Positions 25,401 through 38,900 of a stretch of DNA of 64,000 bases are shown one piece after another. Position 1 is the stretch's first letter, and each line of letters opens with the position of its first letter. Origin of the DNA: Siphonodentalium dalli (Eukaryota; Mollusca; Scaphopoda; Gadilida; Siphonodentaliidae). The stretch spans positions 174,472,310 through 174,536,309 of the forward strand of contig CP136064.1 of NCBI GenBank assembly GCA_032622095.1, written 5' to 3'. Made by a program: the position numbers and the translations under genes. Under the pieces are notes generated by a model. The model was given only the letters and a program-made list of their open reading frames with translations. It ran no database searches and was not told the DNA's origin.

Positions 25401-28400
25401 CAATGTACCTGGAGAATACCTATCAGGAAATACATGTTCGCGATTTCTGCGCTCTCCGGTGGCACTTACCTCCGCCACAGCCTGGTCTATAAAACTTCTT
25501 GGGCAATACCATATATTAGTGGTTAGCATTATGTTTGAGCAATTTGTTGATTCTGATAACTGAAGCGGCATTTCAAGAAATATTGTTGTTCTTGGAATCG
25601 GATGAATTGGGGTATGAATACTATTGAATTGAACTAGAACATTAATTCTGCGTCTTTCAACATTTATTAGAAAACCATATATATTAGAATGAAATTGTCT
25701 CATATTGAATATAAGATTTTTTTTTTTTGGAAATTAACACTATTGATTGGGAAATAATATATTGATTTAGAAAAGATTGGTATTAAAATGGAATATACCT
25801 GTATTGAATACTTGGTGCGTGCAATTGGTTAAACAATCCACTATTAATTTTTATTTCACGTATTTTCCGACCTCACGGCTGCCCATAATGGAGACCATCG
25901 AATCGGATTGTGTACCTTTAACAACTGCTTTTCACTAAAAGTGTTTTGTTCATTTTAGCAAAAGCTTCACTGTGTATTCTCAGTAAAATTAGAGGTGACA
26001 TGCACAGTACCCACCTCTCTGATGTAATGCTGGAGACCATCCACCCCATAACTTCTCAACACGAACCATAATTTCAGTCCACGAAAGCGCCTACTGAGAG
26101 GGATACCCCAGTGCTGAAACAAAAATAGCAATAGCCAAGTTCACGTATACGTTTTCAAACGATTCTCATCGATTAATAATGTTAAATAGACGTTTCAATT
26201 GCCTCAAGACTTCAGGGGCCAGTGAAGTGTTATGAAAGTTGTATGAGACGAACTCTTCAAGTGAAAGGAACATGCAGCTTGAAGTTAATGTTCATGTCCA
26301 TGGTAACCTCCACACCCATTTTGCATGTACCCCGGTTAAACCCAGCTAAAATTGTGCTTTACCGTGTTAAATCAAGGTGAAATTGTGTTCTTACCTAAGT
26401 AAATAATACCAAATCAAAATGTACGATAGGTATAATGTTGATGCCCCAAACCATGCACAGTGCCCCAGGCTTTAATGTGCATGGGTAAATGATCCACTAA
26501 TCATAATCGGGACACAAGCAGGTTATAAATGATGATATATAGTATATAGTTTGCCCCAACTTGCCCCCACACTATATGGTGAAAGAAATGCCGGTGACAA
26601 TGAGGACGAACAACCCAAAGAGGTTACTATTGTATAACTCACCCGAAAATCAACAGCTTTATCTGTAACAAGAATATTTAAAGGTTAGGACTCGTTCTGT
26701 AGAATAAGTTGTGCACTGGACAATTCATATTTGCAACAGTGTGCAGTCGTGTAAATATTTTGCAATAATAGAGATCTTTCGCAAAATTACTATTACGATT
26801 ACGGATATGGACAATATCCTGCCAGTATACGGCCAACAATTCGATCTTTTCGCACGGGTGAGATGAATTATACCGGTCCTGCTTGGGGAAGCTATAACAG
26901 TATCCGTTTGTTGCCTATCGCACGGATAAGAACATGGGATCTGAACGAGTCACATATTACTTTGTCCATCAAATATAATATTGTGTAACTGAATATAGTG
27001 GGGCATAATTTGCCGTTTCACCAATTAACCATCGTGGGTAAATTGTGATGGTGTCCACCTTAATAGGATAATAAATCCTATCCGTATAATCGTAATAGTG
27101 ATTTTGCGAAAGGTCGCTATTATGTGATTCCGATTTCTACCTATATCTCTTATCGAAGCTTATTCCGTAGCTGATGTCGAAACGTTCAATGTTGGGACCA
27201 GAGAGGCATTTTTGAAGAATTTGAACTTCGTTTACAATTGCAAGTATGTGGAGAGGTTCGCCAATTGCAATGATGGCACCGTGCATTCAATTTAATCTCC
27301 GAGGCTATCAATAGCATTTAATCGAACATGATTGCCGGATAATATATCTGCAAATAGCATTGGCGTCCATGCATTTGTAAAAATACAAATTCTGCAACGT
27401 CTAAAGCATTGACAGCTAGTAAGTTAAATGATGACATATACGAAAATACGAAAATAAGTATTTTAGTTTAAAACTTTAAAATTGCAATTTAATTATCAAC
27501 GATAATGCCCATTATTGCAATGTGTTCAAGGGGGTTTTCCCCATGAACGATCGAGAAAGCGTTACTTTGCGGAATCGTTCTTTTTGGAGTCGATATGTTA
27601 TAACGGGTATATTATAGATGTGGTCGCCAACGAAGAGACACGCACCACAGTTAGGTTGCTGCATTACAATTATTTTAAACGATATAATATGCAACATTTC
27701 CTCACTTATTCCATCAAAAATCCAATTTATAAACATCAATGTCTAAGGCCATTCCCATTTTTCACGGTGGGGAATCACGTGGTTTCGAGGTTGGTGAGTA
27801 CCACGCACTCAAAATGTGCAAACGCACAAAAACATAATATATGAGGAATTGACACAAAACATAGAAATTTGACAGTTACGAGCATATTTGTTACGAACCT
27901 GTTCGGAAATACTCAGTAGTTTCTGACCAAAGTGTCCAGTCGGAGTTTCGTGGAATACACAAGACATACTTCTAGGAGAATCCTTCGACTGAAAACTTTG
28001 GTCAGAATGTTAGCGCAAACAACTGAGTTTGAACACAAATTAGGTTTCGTCGATGTCTAGATGCACACAAAATATAGGGGCTATTTCGCCAAACGATACA
28101 TGATTATGACTTAGCTTAGATGCTATATATAATACTTCTTTTGACATTTAATATTGTTATATGCATCATGTTTTTGTTGATTAAACGCAAACGCTGATCC
28201 ATTTTCGTCAAGTTGGGTATTTACAGATAATTTATCTCAGGTAATTTCACACCGGAAAACACAGAGTTCGGTGTCCGAATTTGACAGGGTTAATCTATTT
28301 GGGCAAATGCTATGGTTTCGTTTAACACAAAACACATCTTTCAAGAAAGATACCAGTTCATAGTCATCCCATATCTCGTTTCAACTTATTAATTTTACCA

Positions 28401-31400
28401 AATATTCCAACAATTATCCACATTCTCTTACCACAGTGCTTGTGCTGCAAATAGAGAGGATCCACAGAGAAAGCAGACGTTAAGCTGTCTTTGTCTCTTA
28501 CCCTGAAATGAATGACGCATAGTTAACATTTCCTTTGCCACAGTGACTATTTAAATCTGACTAATGTTGACAAACGGGGATAAGTATTATGTTTGCCCGA
28601 CGATCAAACCATGCATATATAGAGGAGAGTTTCAGCTAAGGGTGTAATATTCTTAAGGACATATATAGTGTTCTTAATGAAGCATTCGCCAAACCATGAA
28701 AGTTTTAATAAGTTTGTACTGTGCCCTCAAATTCTCACTGTGAATACTATATCGTGACAGGTTCGTTTCCATATAATGCATCGTCTTCATTATGATCCAG
28801 GGAATTTTCAACACCAATTGTTCGAGGATTTGAACGCAATGATCACATATTTCTTTCTAAATGTTGAGTTTACAGTACATTTAGGTTATGCTTTGGTTTA
28901 TTTGGGTATATCGTCGTTTCAGCCTTCTTGGCCATATCTCCATATTGTCCGTTTTGCGGGTGGAGCAAATTAAGACCGCGTATGTGCTTATATTCACCGA
29001 GAAATCACAACATCGCATGTAGAAACCACCGACCCCCGGAAAAACAAACGATAAACATGCACAGATCGATAAGTTATTCAGATTATCCTCCCTTTGTGTG
29101 GATCACATTGTGTCATGTACCTCATCGACTGAGCAACCGGGGTCCCCGTAAATCTTTGGCGAGCTAATATTTCACAGCGCCACACCATATCCAACCAAAA
29201 ACAGCCAAAAGGCGACCAACCGCCGTCACTATTCTGGATTCCGCGAGACAAGCTGACCGATAAATTTCCCGGAGTTATTCAATGGCATGTACTCTGCGTT
29301 AGTGTAAACAATATTTTATTCTCAAGAATAGCACATATAATACATAATATAAGGACGATAACAATTTAACATTAGAGAAAAGGATTTGGCAGTAAGCCAA
29401 AGGCTTATAGGTGGCCATTTCCTTAGTATATATATTGCATCATGGTTTGATTGGGTCTCAATGATGAATTGCCTGTTCCACAAGCACCCGCATCCTATCC
29501 CGTTGCCAATCGCTGCGAGTCCACCCCTCACACAGAATCACACCTCTGGCGTGCTTGAGTATACGAGAGCACAATATTTTTGTTTTATGTAGGCTTTTGG
29601 TTCACGCTTTACAGGTCATAACCATATTATGTCAGTTAAATCGTTTGGTATCGTCGATGAACTTTTGGACGGCAATGAATATGTCGGCATTTTTGGTATT
29701 ATATATATCTACGGACCCATACAGTAATATTTTGACTTCCAAGTTCACGTTCAGATTGGCTAAATAACGAACTCTTTCACGCTCGAATATTGGACAGTGG
29801 AGTAAGAAGTGCTCAGCAGTTTCTAATTCTCCACAGTCGCAAAATGGACTATTATTCAAATGATTGCAAAACAGGTCATATTTCAGGTTACTGCAGTTTG
29901 TTCGCAGGCGACAGTGATATATTTGGCTTGGTCTTCGGTACGCTATATAATAATATGACGGTATGATAATTCGATCGGTTAAAAGAAAATTCTTAAAGTC
30001 AGAGACAGATTCACATTCTTTCGCCTTTGGCGGAAGGTTGTTCCATAATTTGACGGTAGCTGGAAGAAATGAATTTTCGTATCTTGTCGCGTAAACTCTG
30101 GGAGTCCTGAGACCCTTTTGTCTGAAATTATAATTGGTTAGACTTCCAGATTCAATAGGAACTAGAGTATATAAGTAAGGGGGCGTGGTTCTCCTAATCA
30201 TTTTAAAAAATTGCACAAGTTTAGTTTTTTCTCTCCTGCTAGATAGTGAGTCCCAACCGGTTTCCCGTAATAGTGATTGTTTGCTGCAGCTTCTAGTTGC
30301 TCCCGTGACTAATCTAGCAGCCTCGTATTGAATATCTTCCAGAGACGTTGATTTTTCAACTGAGCAATTACCCCATACCGAGGAGGCATATTCCAACACT
30401 GGACGGATGTATGACAAGTATATGCTCTCAAGGGTTCTCCTGTCCAGAATGAATTTATATTTCCTCAGTATATACATTCGACTTGCGGCTCGATTTTCAA
30501 TATCAGTGACATGATCTTTCCACGTACCGTCTCTGTTAAAAGTAAGACCCAAATGTTTGTGTGTTTCGACTTCTACAATATCCTTGTCCGACATCTGAAG
30601 GGGAGGGTGGACGATTATGTTATTTTTCCATGATACTAAAAGTGATTCTGTTTTCATGGGATTAAATTTCACTAGCCATTTTTGAGACCATTCGAAAATC
30701 AGACTAATATCGTTGTTGATTACCTCTGCGGCAATAACTGGGTCTTCAATGGATAGAAATAAAGAGGTATCATCAGCAAAAAGCCTTACATTGCACGTAA
30801 CATTGTCTACAATATCATTAATGTAAATTAAAAAAAGAAGAGGGCCGAGTATGGACCCCTGGGGCACACCAGCTGAGACACAGCTCCAGCAGGAGTTCGA
30901 GTTTGAAACGATTACTCGCTGGTGCCGATTGTCCAAATAATTTTGTAATAGGTCATATGTTGGGCCGACAATTCCCATTCTTTTCAACTTAAATAGTAAG
31001 CCCCGATGCCACACCTTATCGAATGCCTTGCTGATATCACAGAAAAGGCACCTAATTTCGTTGCCATTATCAAGAGAAGATATTATATAATGGTAAACAT
31101 CTGTTAACTGAAATACTGTGCTATCTTGCGGAGTGAATCCCGATTGAAGGTTTGTTAGAAGCATATTATCTCTTAAATATTCATTCATGTGAAGGTATAT
31201 ACACTTTTCGAAAATTTTGGACAAGCAACAGAGAAGAGAGACTGGGCGATAATTACTTGGGTCGGTGGCGTCGTCTTTTTTGTATATGGGACATACATTT
31301 GCCATTTTCCATTCAGGCGGGAAGAAAGATTTTTCAAGAAATTTCTTGAAAGCAAATTCTAGTGGACCAGCTAGGGAGGATGCACAAAGTTTCAATATTC

Positions 31401-34400
31401 TTGGACTAATTCCGTCAGGGCCACTGGCTTTTGCCGTTTGAACACTTTTCAGTGATTTATATATTTCTTCGCGTGTGATAACGAACGTATCTAGTCTTGA
31501 TTGAGTCTTGTATTCAAATGGCGGTAATTCTACTCTGTCTTCATTCGGGAGGGCAGAAATCGAGCAAAAGTATTTATTAAAAATCTCAGCTTTTGATTCA
31601 TTGTTGGTTGTAATCGAATCCCCATTTTTTAATGCCGGTATGTTTTTTCTGTCAGGGCCCATGAGTCGATTCATAGTTTTCCACCAAAGTGAAGATTCTG
31701 TGAAGCAATTTCCCAGTACTGACTGTGTTTTATCGATTAGTCTCTGCTTGGCACTCTTTATGCAAGAGGTGACCTCGTTTCTTTTGGATTTATATCGGAC
31801 CCAGGCATGATCGGTTTTCTTGCGCTTAGCGTTTGAATAAAGTCGCCTTCTTTGTCTAATTAGTCTGCGAATTTGGCAAGTCATCCAACTAGGTTCGTCT
31901 TGTCGTATGGAAGCTATTTTATTTGGTATGTATTTTGAGGCTAAGTGATTTATTTTGTCTGTTAACGTACTCGCTATACGTGTATACTCTATCTCAGATA
32001 ACTCTGAATTATAATTCCATTGTTGGAGATCATTGTTCATTGCAGTAAAATCAGCTGCATCATAGTTCCAAACTCTTCGCTTGATGACGCGATTCGATTT
32101 CACTACGTTTAGACTTAATTTCACTAATATTGGACAGTGATATCGAACCAGGTCAGCAAAAAAAGGGTCCAAAATTTCATATGATTCGACAAGAAGTGGT
32201 TTATTGGTCATACATAAGTCGAGAAGTGACAGTGAGCTCTCAGTAAAATATGTCGGTTCTTTGATAATTTGTGTCAGTCCAATTTTCTGTCGAATGTATC
32301 TTATTGGCGTTGTTTCGGTTTCTAGAACATTTGAATTAAAATCCCCAATGACCACGACATGAGAACAATGGCTATTGTCCATTGCCATATCGATCGAAGA
32401 ATATATTTTCTCCCATAGTTGAACTGGCGAATCCGGTGGTCGATAAAAAGTTCCAAGCAGAAAGCGCGATGTTGGAGTTACAATTTCAAGCCATACGCAT
32501 TCTACACCGAATGTTTCCAATTCTCGGTGTCTTTTGGAGTTTAATGAATTAGCGACATATACTGCGATACCACCACCATGCGATGAGCGATTAAATCTCT
32601 CCGGATTATGGAATCCATGAATAGCAATTTACGAATCTGATGTATCATTGGAAAGCCATGTTTCTGAGAATGCTGCGATGTCATAGTCTACTATTTCAGC
32701 AGACAATGTATCCAGTTTGGATTTTATGCTCTGAATATTTAGGCACATCAATGATAATTTTCTATCAGTTTTTGTATCGGACAAAGAGGGACCCGGGTTC
32801 AAATGTACGTCATATGCTTGCATCAAGATTGATTTAAGTGTTTCTATTATAGCTCGCATTATATTGGATATAGAATATTGTATCACTCTTGAAATGTATG
32901 TTTTCACATTTTTGAGAACATTGAGATGGCGAGAACGCCTATTTCGAGTTATCTTTCTTAACTGCAGTCCAATTCTGATTGCGGAATGCAGAGACGATTC
33001 TATGTCAGTGTAATGATATGTCTTTGTGAGCATCCTTTCAATCAGACTGGTTGGTATTAGGCTGCCACGTTCAATCATGTAAAAACGAAGGAAAACCAAA
33101 AATGCAATGTCTCTTGGGACATACGTCGTCTGCATTAGTATGTATGTTAGGATTGCCAATGAAGATATAATATCTAGGTTTTTTTACTCTGCGTTGACAT
33201 GATCAATAACATATATATATCCAACACCGGAAATTTTCATTTGTTTACGTTAAATTTCGATATTTTTAACACAATACTGATGATCTCTAAATACTAGGAC
33301 AGGTTAACTCACTGGGAATAATTGTTGAGCATACTATAAGATATACTATCTATAAATCCTGGGTGTGAAGTAGGTCCTGAGAATTCACGATTATTATGTG
33401 AAATTCCACGGATCATCTGCATCTTTTCTTCTTTTTTTAAAGTTTTTATTGATCAAGATTAAATGTATAATAAAATATTGTAACAAGATTTGCAAAAAAA
33501 GATCCCACAATAACTCTTTCATCCCCAGGCTATCAGTAACTTGCATACATCTCTTTCACTCATCGCGACAAGTTTATAATTATACACGTTTCTGGTATGG
33601 GTCCCGCAAGCTATATTATACATAGGTTTAGTCAAAGAGCTAATATCGGTAGGTTCAATGCTTATAAGATATTAAGTGTGTATATATAGCTCTTTGCTGA
33701 GTATAATGGGATTTTGATTGATGTTGAAATAAGTTTTTTTCCCTTTCTGGTGGATCAACTCGGCGGTTTCTCGGCACTTATTCCTCTGGTCAATACTTGT
33801 GAGTTTGGGAGGTAAACTTGGGGTTTGGTGGGAAAGATATTTTGATACATCATGGTTTGTTTGCTTCTGACGTTTTGTTAAGAGCTTCAATGATTAAAAA
33901 CTAGTTTTTCTCAAAAGAGGGTAATTTCATTTGGCACTGTGCCAACAATTTCTCCTGTAAATATCTAGATTGTAGTTCAGATAGAAAGGGTTTTAGTGAT
34001 AACATATCAAGATTAAATTTAGTTTATATATGTATTGTTTTATCAGTAGCCAAACAGATTCATCATAGAGTTACCGCCCATTGATATGGATCCAAGAATT
34101 GCAATCTTTCTTGTGGCTAACAAGGCGATACCATTTGATTTGCACCAAATAGTAACATCATTTATAAAGTTTTTTTTACAAGCGGACAGTCTAAAATAAA
34201 TATGGGATATATCTTCAGATGTTGTGCCGCAGCGATTACATAAATCATTTTGTTCTAGATTGACCATTTTAAGAAATTTCTTTGTGGAAAATATTCTATG
34301 ATTAATTCTATATTGTAACCACCACATTTTCGTGTCAGGCGTCGTGGTGAAAGCAAGCCGGTTGTAGTTTTCCCATTGAATGTCATTATCCTCAAATTCA

Positions 34401-35875
34401 GCCTGCTATTTTATATGGGATTTTGGTACGATATTCATTGAATTTAAAATTGTGTAGAAGTCCTGTCCACCATGAGTATTGTTCAATGGGATAACAAAAT
34501 TACTTGGAAGGAAGGGGCTTTCAATGCGAAATAAGGGTTGGTTGAGCTTTTGTACCATAGCTATTATTTGTTTCCGGATGCTGTTCATTGTCAGAAAATC
34601 TGTACGTATATGATAACATTCGAATAAAGATTGTTCTGTGTGTAATATGCCACCTCTTTGAAACAAGTCATTTACATATATAATTCCTTTTTTTCGCCAT
34701 GAACAAAAATTAATGGTGTGTCCTTTCAGTTTTATATCGGGGTTGTTCCGAATAGTGCATGCCTGAAATCGATTTTGTTTCTTATTTTTTTCTAATATAT
34801 TTGCAAAATCCAGTAGTACGTCATGCCAGAAAGGATTTTTCACGACATTAGCTTTGTTTTTTAGAAAAGCATGGTTGTATGTCAGAAATAGGTGGTCTTT
34901 GGTGATAGGAAGGTCGGTTAGGGGTGTCCATTTTGAACTTTTCAATAACAATCGTCTCACCCAAGTTATTTTCATTGACATGAGGAAATTGTTTACATCT
35001 ACCATTTTCATTCCACCGTGAGAGTGGTCTTGACAGACGAGTTTTCTTTTTACTCGGTCCCGCTTGGATTTCCAGAGAAAATTGAATAGTATTTTTTTCG
35101 AGTTTGGTCATGAAATTGTTGTTAGGGTTAGGCAATGCGATGAATAAGTGAGTTCATTAGGGGATAATGATGGATTTTATAACTGTTATATGACCAAATG
35201 GGGTAAGTAGTCGATGATTCCATGGCATGTTTCTGTTAATCGTTTAATTTCATTCAGCTTATTTTCAAAATTAATCGACATTTTGTTTAAAGTAGTATTA
35301 AAGTTGATTCCAAGAAGATTAAATGAGTCAGCAAATGTGAGATGCAGGGCCCTGTTTCATGAAAGCAACTTATGACATAGTTGGGACTTAAGATGGTCAT
35401 AAGTTCAAACTGCAGGCATAAGTGCGTTTCACGAACAATGTCTTAACTTAAGATGGTCTTAACTTTGGTCTTAACTTTAAGACTGCTGTGAGGTGTCATA
35501 AGATAATCTTAAAGTTAAGACCCATGTGATAAGTGGCATATCGTATCACACGTATGGCGGCCTATGTTATTTTGCAATTACGGAGATATCTGTACTTTGT
35601 CTGGGTGTGCAATTCGTCGTCTGGTATACAGGGTCGTGGCTACAGAGTGAGAGGGGGTGTTCGCCTCGAAATGTCCAACTACACCCTCTTAAACAACACC
35701 AAATTCTCTTTGGGTGTAAATATTCCAACTGGTACCTCAAACATTCCAAAACCAAAGTTTGGAGAGTGCACCCCCCCCCCCCCACCGTATAACCATATAG
35801 TTAATTTGGTAAAAACAATTCAGTGTACAGACTTATCATCAGGGACGTGCGAATGGGGTTTGTGTGTTGTCTACC

Positions 35876-35906
<31 letters not shown>

Positions 35907-38900
35907 ACTTTTGGTCAAAATGTTTAGCAATTGGAAATTTCATGCCTGACAAGAACATTAATCGTACACTATATATAGGTTTCAATTGTTTGAATTTCTA
36001 ACTAAAGGAATGTGTTGTTTTAGACAAACAGCAGCAACCGAAAATCACCAACTTTAGGGCGTCAGGTTAGAAATTTCGAACTGTTGGAATATTTGAGATA
36101 CCAATTGGAAAGTTTAAATCAAACGAGTGTGGTGGACATGGCATTTCGCGAACATGGAAGTTTGGCCAGGTTCAATTAAGGGGCGGATGCAGTTGAAAAT
36201 TGCACGATGTACCCCCATCCACACAGAGACCAACTAGCAACCACGAGCCTCGTCGAATGTAGGATATAGTCAATTATCAGCTGTGTATGTGACCTATAGA
36301 TAATATATATTATAAAATTGTATTACCCACGAATTAAACTTTTGATAAGAATTATGGCCTAGCTCAAAGCTCACAATCTCCTCTATGTTATTCCATATGT
36401 GTGTGGGGGGATGGGGTAACATGAGATTAATTAATGTGTTGATTCTTTCCTCTTTCCAAATTTCCGTCGGCTGTTTACAAAGCAGATATGTCATATAGGA
36501 AAGGTAACATAAACGCTCTTTATCAAAATATGTTTTAGAAATAGTGACAAGTTTCTATAGAGAATATTATTTTTATCGAGTTTATGCCCACGCCCATATG
36601 TCGTGATTTTCAAGGCTGTCCAAATTTTTGTCATGTTCTTTTTTGCAGGGGTGGGATAACCGTTGTACAGCATACTGTATATATGATACACACACCCGTA
36701 ACGATGACACCCCTTAATACGAGTGTGCTAACGAAAACGTAGTTTTATATATATATCCATGGTATGACAACCACATGAAACATCTGCATAAAAATAATTA
36801 AAAAGTTACTCTAACAAATATTTTTCATTTCCCTTTGAATCGAAAAATGACCTATGTGTGTCCTGATGACATCGCCGATTTATTTTTATTATTGCTACAC
36901 GTAGAGAGCGGTGGTCGATAATATACGAGTTATGTCGGCTCACATAAAAAAAAATCGCCGCCTGATCATTGCTCTCAGTTGATTAACTCGGCGTGAATGC
37001 ATGGTCGCAGTCATGCATCGATCCATATCATTATATTGTGTTATTTCTGACACCGCCACTCGTCAGTAAACGCAAAGCTCGTCATTTTAAGAGCCTGCGA
37101 TGTACTCATGTTCGAATTCACATCGTGGAACTCATACAAGTCTAAGATCCATATGCGAATATAAGGCCATGCATTGACTATATACACTAAGATACATGCG
37201 CTGATTCGCCCACCCCACACCAGCCGCTATCCAGCATCCCTGTCACACAATAATGTCAACTCGGACTCGGTTCTTTCTCGATAACCTCTCAATGCCGTAC
37301 ATAAAGATTGCACAAGCCCACATTTTTTCGTTCCGGACTGTAGAAAATTGTCGATAACCAGTCTAAATGAGCGGGAACTTAACTTACTACTTAAGTAGGA
37401 CTTAATCTTGTTTTGTGAAACGCGTTCTTGAAACGGAAAAGTTACATCATAAGATCCACCTTAGATCTTAGATTAAGTCCATCTTAAGATAATCTTATGA
37501 CCTTGCTTCATGAAACAGGCCCCAGGTCCGGACATATATTTTCTTGCCGCCCCACCATGGATCCAATCCACGACGCCTGACACTTACTCGCATTGAGTAC
37601 GGAGATATAGGATCGCCCCGCCGACAGCCTCGACCTAGTGTGAAACGTTGTGATATGTGCCCATTTATGAGTAAGGAAGAGTTAATATTCGTATAAAATA
37701 TTGAGATCCATTTTTTTATCGTTTCTCCAAAGTTGAAAAATTCAAGACATTTGTGCATGAATTTCCACGATACAGAGTCAAATGCTTTCTCAAAATCTAA
37801 AAGTAGTAAGAGGCCAGGAATTTTCTTAAAGTTAGTTTGGTATATAATATCATAAATCAGTCGTGTATTGTCTCCTATGTATCGACCCTTCAAGAAACCC
37901 GTTTGGTCCTCGTTAATGATATGGGGGAGAACTTGTTTCATCCGCTGAGCTATACATGCAGTTGCCAGCTCATATATATGAGCTATTCAATAAGGTAATC
38001 GGTCTCCAATTTTGTAGAAGATGTCTGTCTTTGTCTTTTTTGGGGAGAAGAGTTATAATTCCTTGTTTTTGTGTAATGGAGAGGTCTCCTGATTTATAGG
38101 ACTCATTGAGAGATTCACATAAAATAGGCCCAAGCTTTCGCCAGAAAAATTTCCAAAATCCATACGGAAATCCATCCAATCCACATGTCTTACCATTCTT
38201 TGTTTGTTTTAATACTGCAGACAGTTCATGTATGGTCTTACCATTCTTTGTTTGTTTTAATACTGCAGAGAGTTCTATACTATCTGAAATATCTTTATTT
38301 AGTTTCAAAACGTTATTGTCGAAAGTGGCAAAATCTGTCTCGGACTGAGTAGTGCATTTTGAAGTGTATAAAGTTTGATAAAAGTTACGAGCTTCTTTAA
38401 TAATGTCATTTTGGTAGGTTAGTAATTTCCCATTTGAGCAGGGGGGGGGGGGGGTGAAAAAAAATATTTCCGGCACGTATGCCGGGGCGGGTGGGTGGTC
38501 AAAGCCACCAACAAGCAATTTTTTCCGCAAATAAAAAAAAAAATCCTGCTTGTTTTTTAGTGTTTTGGCAATGAGTTGGGCGTCAAAACCACTTTGAATG
38601 AGAGAAATAATGTAATTCTAACTGTAATCTGACTGCAGACAGTTATCGTGTTGTATTTTGTTGCAAATTTTGAAATCCAAGATGGCCGCTGACAGCCATT
38701 TTTTTTTGGCCGAATGACCTCAAAATGACTCATTCCTATTTACATGTCCATGTTAACATCCATGATAAATAGCATGCACAGAAATTCATATACAGCTGTT
38801 TACAGTGAATTTCCCGCTGCAAATCTCTGTTTTAGTGTTAAAAGGGGGGGGTGGGTGTCAAAAAATGGTCGGAAAAAAATGCCGAAAACGGAAAAAAAAT

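Noticed and set aside
29080-29125. Minus-strand I-H-T-K-G considered as a degenerate N-P-H-K-W
   Set aside because: The context does not match the decarboxylase fold, and a better exon exists at 41058-41125.
37660-37700. Apparent H-K-W motif suggesting the Tdc PLP-lysine exon
   Set aside because: The correct frame reads [11 protein letters not shown], a conserved part of the L1-type reverse transcriptase. The true lysine exon is at 41058-41125.
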